NCBI RefSeq assembly: GCF_011440395.1
Contig: NZ_JAAOIX010000004.1
Span: forward strand, 62,001 to 126,000
Source of the DNA: Pseudomaricurvus alcaniphilus
GTDB taxonomy: Bacteria > Pseudomonadota > Gammaproteobacteria > Pseudomonadales > Cellvibrionaceae
Direction of reading: 5' to 3'
DNA: 64,000 nt
In this document: positions 61,427 to 64,000 of the stretch, piece by piece
Layout of the letters: every line of letters starts with the position of its first letter
Numbering within the stretch: position 1 is the stretch's first letter
Notes under the pieces: generated by a model
Told to the model about the DNA's origin: nothing
Database searches by the model: none
The model's input: the letters and a program-made list of their open reading frames with translations, nothing else
Program-made: the position numbers and the translations under genes

Positions 61427-62167
61427 TTAGCGGGGCGGGTCGATGCGCTCCGCGGTAGAGGTGTTAACCCGGAACCAGCCGGCAATGGAGTAGCGATCCC
61501 GCGCCGCCGGCAGCACTTCATGGGGAAATTCTTCGCTCAAAAATGCCACCACAGTGGCGTAACCGGGGGTCACCTTGATGCCCCGCGCTGCAATGGCCTC
61601 GCCGTACAGCACCAGCTCACCGCCGTCTTCTGGCTGCCAACCCGGGTTGAGGTAGACCACCAGCGATAACACCCGGTTGGCCTCACCTTTAAACGCGTCC
61701 AGGTGACGCTTGTAAAAGTCGCCCGGCGCGTAGTGTGCAAAATGGCTTTCAAAAGAAAACAACCCCAGGAACAGGCGCCGGTTGAGATAGAGCTGTAACT
61801 CCGCCGCCCACTGTAACCAGGCACTGCCCGCGGTCGACTCACCGTTAATCCAGCTGATTTCGTCACTGCGGACAAAGTTGTTGAGTGTGTGTTGTTGCTG
61901 GCGACCGATCCCCGCTGAGTCAAATTTTTGCCCCGGCATGGTCTGCAGGTGCTGCCACAGGGTATCGGCCAGGGCAGCAGGCAACATCGCCGGATTGATG
62001 CTGTAGCCCTTCTCCAGCAGGTCGTTGGCCATCCGTTCAAACAGAGAACTTTCACACAGGGCGTTTTCAACCAAATCACTGGCAATCGAACCGGTATCAA
62101 CCAGTTTGGCTTGCAACAGCGGGCCACCGGCGTCCATATCGCCGGTAAACAGTGGGAATGCTGACAT
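61427..62167 (-). CDS. 2OG-Fe(II) oxygenase (SM-20/prolyl hydroxylase-like)
   Basis: 246 residues. The iron ligands are visible as H155-L-D157 in YKRHLDAF and H216 in FPHEVLP. The 2-oxoglutarate-binding Arg is R225 in RDRYSIAGW. VLSLVVYLNPGW and EDGGELVLY are family beta-strands. The fold is a jelly roll and the relatives hydroxylate proline in proteins. The first 50 residues are extra relative to short bacterial members. The target is unknown. It reads away from the Nramp-related gene with an intergenic gap of about 170 bases. Confidence 0.9.
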   Translation of the reverse strand: MSAFPLFTGDMDAGGPLLQAKLVDTGSIASDLVENALCESSLFERMANDLLEKGYSINPAMLPAALADTLWQHLQTMPGQKFDSAGIGRQQQHTLNNFVRSDEISWINGESTAGSAWLQWAAELQLYLNRRLFLGLFSFESHFAHYAPGDFYKRHLDAFKGEANRVLSLVVYLNPGWQPEDGGELVLYGEAIAARGIKVTPGYATVVAFLSEEFPHEVLPAARDRYSIAGWFRVNTSTAERIDPPR

Positions 62168-62335
62168 GAGTTGCCCTGCAAAAAGTAGGTAAATGGTGAT
62201 AAAAGCTAGCGAGCGCTAACCGGCGTTAGGGAGGGCCTCGGCGCAAAGGCGCGCGATGATAGCTTTAATCGCCGCCGATCCGCCAGCAAAATTTTTGCCC
62301 AGGCTGAAATTGACGGGGGGGTGCCGCAGCTGTTG

Positions 62336-63619
62336 TCACAACAATTGCCAGACGCCCCTGATTCCGACCACCGAGGTAAAGATTGAGAAGCACAGAATCA
62401 CGGCGAGGATGCTGTTGGCGACCCAGGTATTTTTGTATTTCCCCATCAGGTCCTTGCGGTTGCCGAGATAGAAAATACAAGCAACAGTAACCGGCAATAT
62501 GACCGCATTGAAGGCCTGGGAAACAATCATCACAAACACGGGCCGGGCTTCGAAAACAGGCACAACCAGGCCGAGCAGGGAAATCAAAAATACGATGACT
62601 CGATAGCGGGTCAGGGTCATGTCCCGCTGCGCGCCGGTATAATCACACAGCAGCCAGGGCAACATCAGCACGTTCGGAAATTGCGACGATACGCCTGCGG
62701 CAATAAGTCCAAAGGCAAATATCGAAGCCGCCATAGGTCCGGCCAGCGGCTCCAGCAATTCGATCATTTGCGAGGCCTTTGATAAACCCACTCCCTCAGC
62801 GTGCAAAGTACCCGCCGCTGCCGCCATGATTGAGGCACTGATGACAAACATCAAAACTACGGAAACAACGGCATCATTGCGCTGGGTCTTGTAATCCGCC
62901 AGCGACCAGCCCGCCTCCTTGACCAGCGTGGTACGAATAATAAACAAGCCGGAAAAGACGGTAGTGCCAATCAACGAGGCAATGACCAGCAAAGGACCTT
63001 GTCCTGATCCGGGAGGGACCTCTGGAATGCCTGGAATCAAGCCCCGCATAATGTCAATTGGGGGCGGCATCAGGATAAAGAAATTGATCAGGAAGCATGC
63101 CGACATAATGGCGACAATTACCGCCAGGCTGCGTTCGAAGAACTGGGTTTTACCGTTCCAGAAGATGAAATAAACCACAGAAACAAAGAAAGCGGCGAAA
63201 TAGATCGGTGCGATGCCGCCACTAACCACCGACTTCGACCACTCGTAACAGATCTCCGCAACAATCCCCATCACCCCCATCACACTGCCACAGACACCCG
63301 TGGTCAAGGCCACCAGAAAGAAGATGCCCACCGCCGGATGGATGTGCTTGCGAAACGCTTGCAAGGCGGTTTCACCGGTGACTAACGTAAAACGCCCGTA
63401 CAGGTTGATCATAAAGAAAGTGCACAGGCAGGAGGCAACAATTGTCCACAACAGGGACATGCCATAGTCCGCCCCGGCCTTGGCCATAGCGGTGACGCTG
63501 CCGGTGCCGATATTGAAACCCAGTAAAAAAATACCCGGCAGAAATAATGCCAATCCCTTGGCGAACTTGCGTGCCAGAGAGTCGTTGATTGGGCTACCCG
63601 CCTCTGGCACTGCCGTCAT
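62336..63619 (-). CDS. Nramp-related divalent-metal-type transporter, atypical TM1 motif
   Basis: 427 residues, 11-12 membrane helices. The Nramp fold is recognisable by the TM1 region FLPGIFLLGFNIGTGSVTAMAKAG and TM6 region VIASLIGTTVFSGLFIIRTTLVKE. However, the canonical DPGN metal motif in TM1 is replaced by NIGTGS, and the MPH motif of TM6 is absent. It therefore belongs to the Nramp-related clades that may not carry Mn2+ or Fe2+. Its ATG overlaps the stop codon of uxuA (ATGA), so the two are co-transcribed. The substrate could be a metal or a sugar-acid-linked cation. Confidence 0.88.
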   Translation of the reverse strand: MTAVPEAGSPINDSLARKFAKGLALFLPGIFLLGFNIGTGSVTAMAKAGADYGMSLLWTIVASCLCTFFMINLYGRFTLVTGETALQAFRKHIHPAVGIFFLVALTTGVCGSVMGVMGIVAEICYEWSKSVVSGGIAPIYFAAFFVSVVYFIFWNGKTQFFERSLAVIVAIMSACFLINFFILMPPPIDIMRGLIPGIPEVPPGSGQGPLLVIASLIGTTVFSGLFIIRTTLVKEAGWSLADYKTQRNDAVVSVVLMFVISASIMAAAAGTLHAEGVGLSKASQMIELLEPLAGPMAASIFAFGLIAAGVSSQFPNVLMLPWLLCDYTGAQRDMTLTRYRVIVFLISLLGLVVPVFEARPVFVMIVSQAFNAVILPVTVACIFYLGNRKDLMGKYKNTWVANSILAVILCFSIFTSVVGIRGVWQLL

Positions 63620-64000
63620 GACAAGGCATCCCTTTGCTGCGCCGACAGCGCCCGGATCACACCGCGCACCTCGGCCAGCCCTTTCAGGCGTCCGATGCCG
63701 GAGTAACCCGGATTTACGGTTTTGCCGATATCATCCATCATCTGGTGGCCGTGGTCCGGGCGAATAAAGATATCCTGGGGCTCAGGTTCTTCCTGTTTGC
63801 GGCGCCTCTCCTCACTCAGTAATTCCTTGATCACCTGGACCATATCGATATCGCTGTCCAGATGACTGGCCTCGTAAAATGAACGCTGCTCAGCGGGATC
63901 CCGGCTGACTCCGCGCAGGTGGGAAAAGTGGATGCGCGGTCCAAACTGCCTGGCCATGGCCGGCAGATCGTTGTCCGGGCGGCTGCTGTAAGTGCCTACG
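63616..64000 (-). CDS. uxuA: Mannonate dehydratase, C-terminal part (runs off the right edge)
   Basis: The frame continues past 64000; the visible 128 residues are the C-terminus. Strong matches to UxuA: the end of the barrel with SSRPDNDLPAMARQFGPRIHFSHLRGV, the metal-side motif EASHLDSDIDM, and the terminal block IRPDHGHQMMDDIGKTVNPG with YSGIGRLKGLAEVRGV. It dehydrates D-mannonate to 2-keto-3-deoxygluconate in hexuronate catabolism. An internal ATG at 63957 is not the start. It overlaps the Nramp-related transporter by 4 bases. Confidence 0.95.
   Translation of the reverse strand, partial: VGTYSSRPDNDLPAMARQFGPRIHFSHLRGVSRDPAEQRSFYEASHLDSDIDMVQVIKELLSEERRRKQEEPEPQDIFIRPDHGHQMMDDIGKTVNPGYSGIGRLKGLAEVRGVIRALSAQQRDALS

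Overview
The window is a high-GC, densely coded chromosomal segment of a gammaproteobacterium. Gene content and order (map-glnD-dapC, rpsB-tsf-pyrH-frr-uppS-cdsA-dxr-rseP-bamA-ompH-lpxD-fabZ-lpxA-lpxB-rnhB, the long-type dapD, a large YdiJ-type dehydrogenase) resemble Pseudomonas and marine Cellvibrionales-like bacteria. The family-level assignment is inference. No tRNA, rRNA, CRISPR array, prophage or insertion sequence was recognised. I found 54 credible protein genes, two of them cut by the window edges.

Layout. 1-6145 is an envelope-flavoured block: the end of an unrecognised protein, two translationally coupled membrane-anchored VWA proteins that look like paralogues, two overlapping lipoprotein genes and an M48 metallopeptidase lipoprotein. 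6333-12979 holds an aldo/keto reductase, a type III glutamine synthetase behind a candidate sigma-54/NtrC promoter, a CPA1-type antiporter with an RCK-like domain, and a Nudix hydrolase. 13164-15963 is a compact CHAD / ParA-like ATPase / CYTH operon, a combination that suggests polyphosphate biology. 16091-31300 (minus strand) is the conserved run from rpsB through isoprenoid and lipid A synthesis and Bam assembly to rnhB. 31691-40740 (plus strand) carries map, glnD and the lysine/diaminopimelate genes dapC, dapD and dapE, interleaved with nth and a YffB-type ArsC-like gene. 40968-50200 holds a PilZ protein, a MATE exporter, moeA, a DUF1244 protein, a MOSC protein, a YdiJ-like FAD/Fe-S dehydrogenase and a long purC. 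50201-51342 is 1.1 kb of non-coding sequence made of large palindromes and a 111-bp tandem repeat. Then come valS, a periplasmic AstE/AspA-type protein, a large hybrid histidine kinase, a hypothetical protein, a dodecin, a 2OG-Fe(II) oxygenase, an Nramp-related transporter and the 3' end of uxuA.

The themes most worth a second look are the CHAD-ParA-CYTH operon, the paired VWA membrane proteins, the repeat-rich region upstream of valS, and a recurrent pattern in which intergenic gaps contain short, locus-specific tandem repeats (11-27 bp). At some loci these repeats start inside the last codons of a gene. All family assignments were made by reading motifs and translated sequence; no database search was run.
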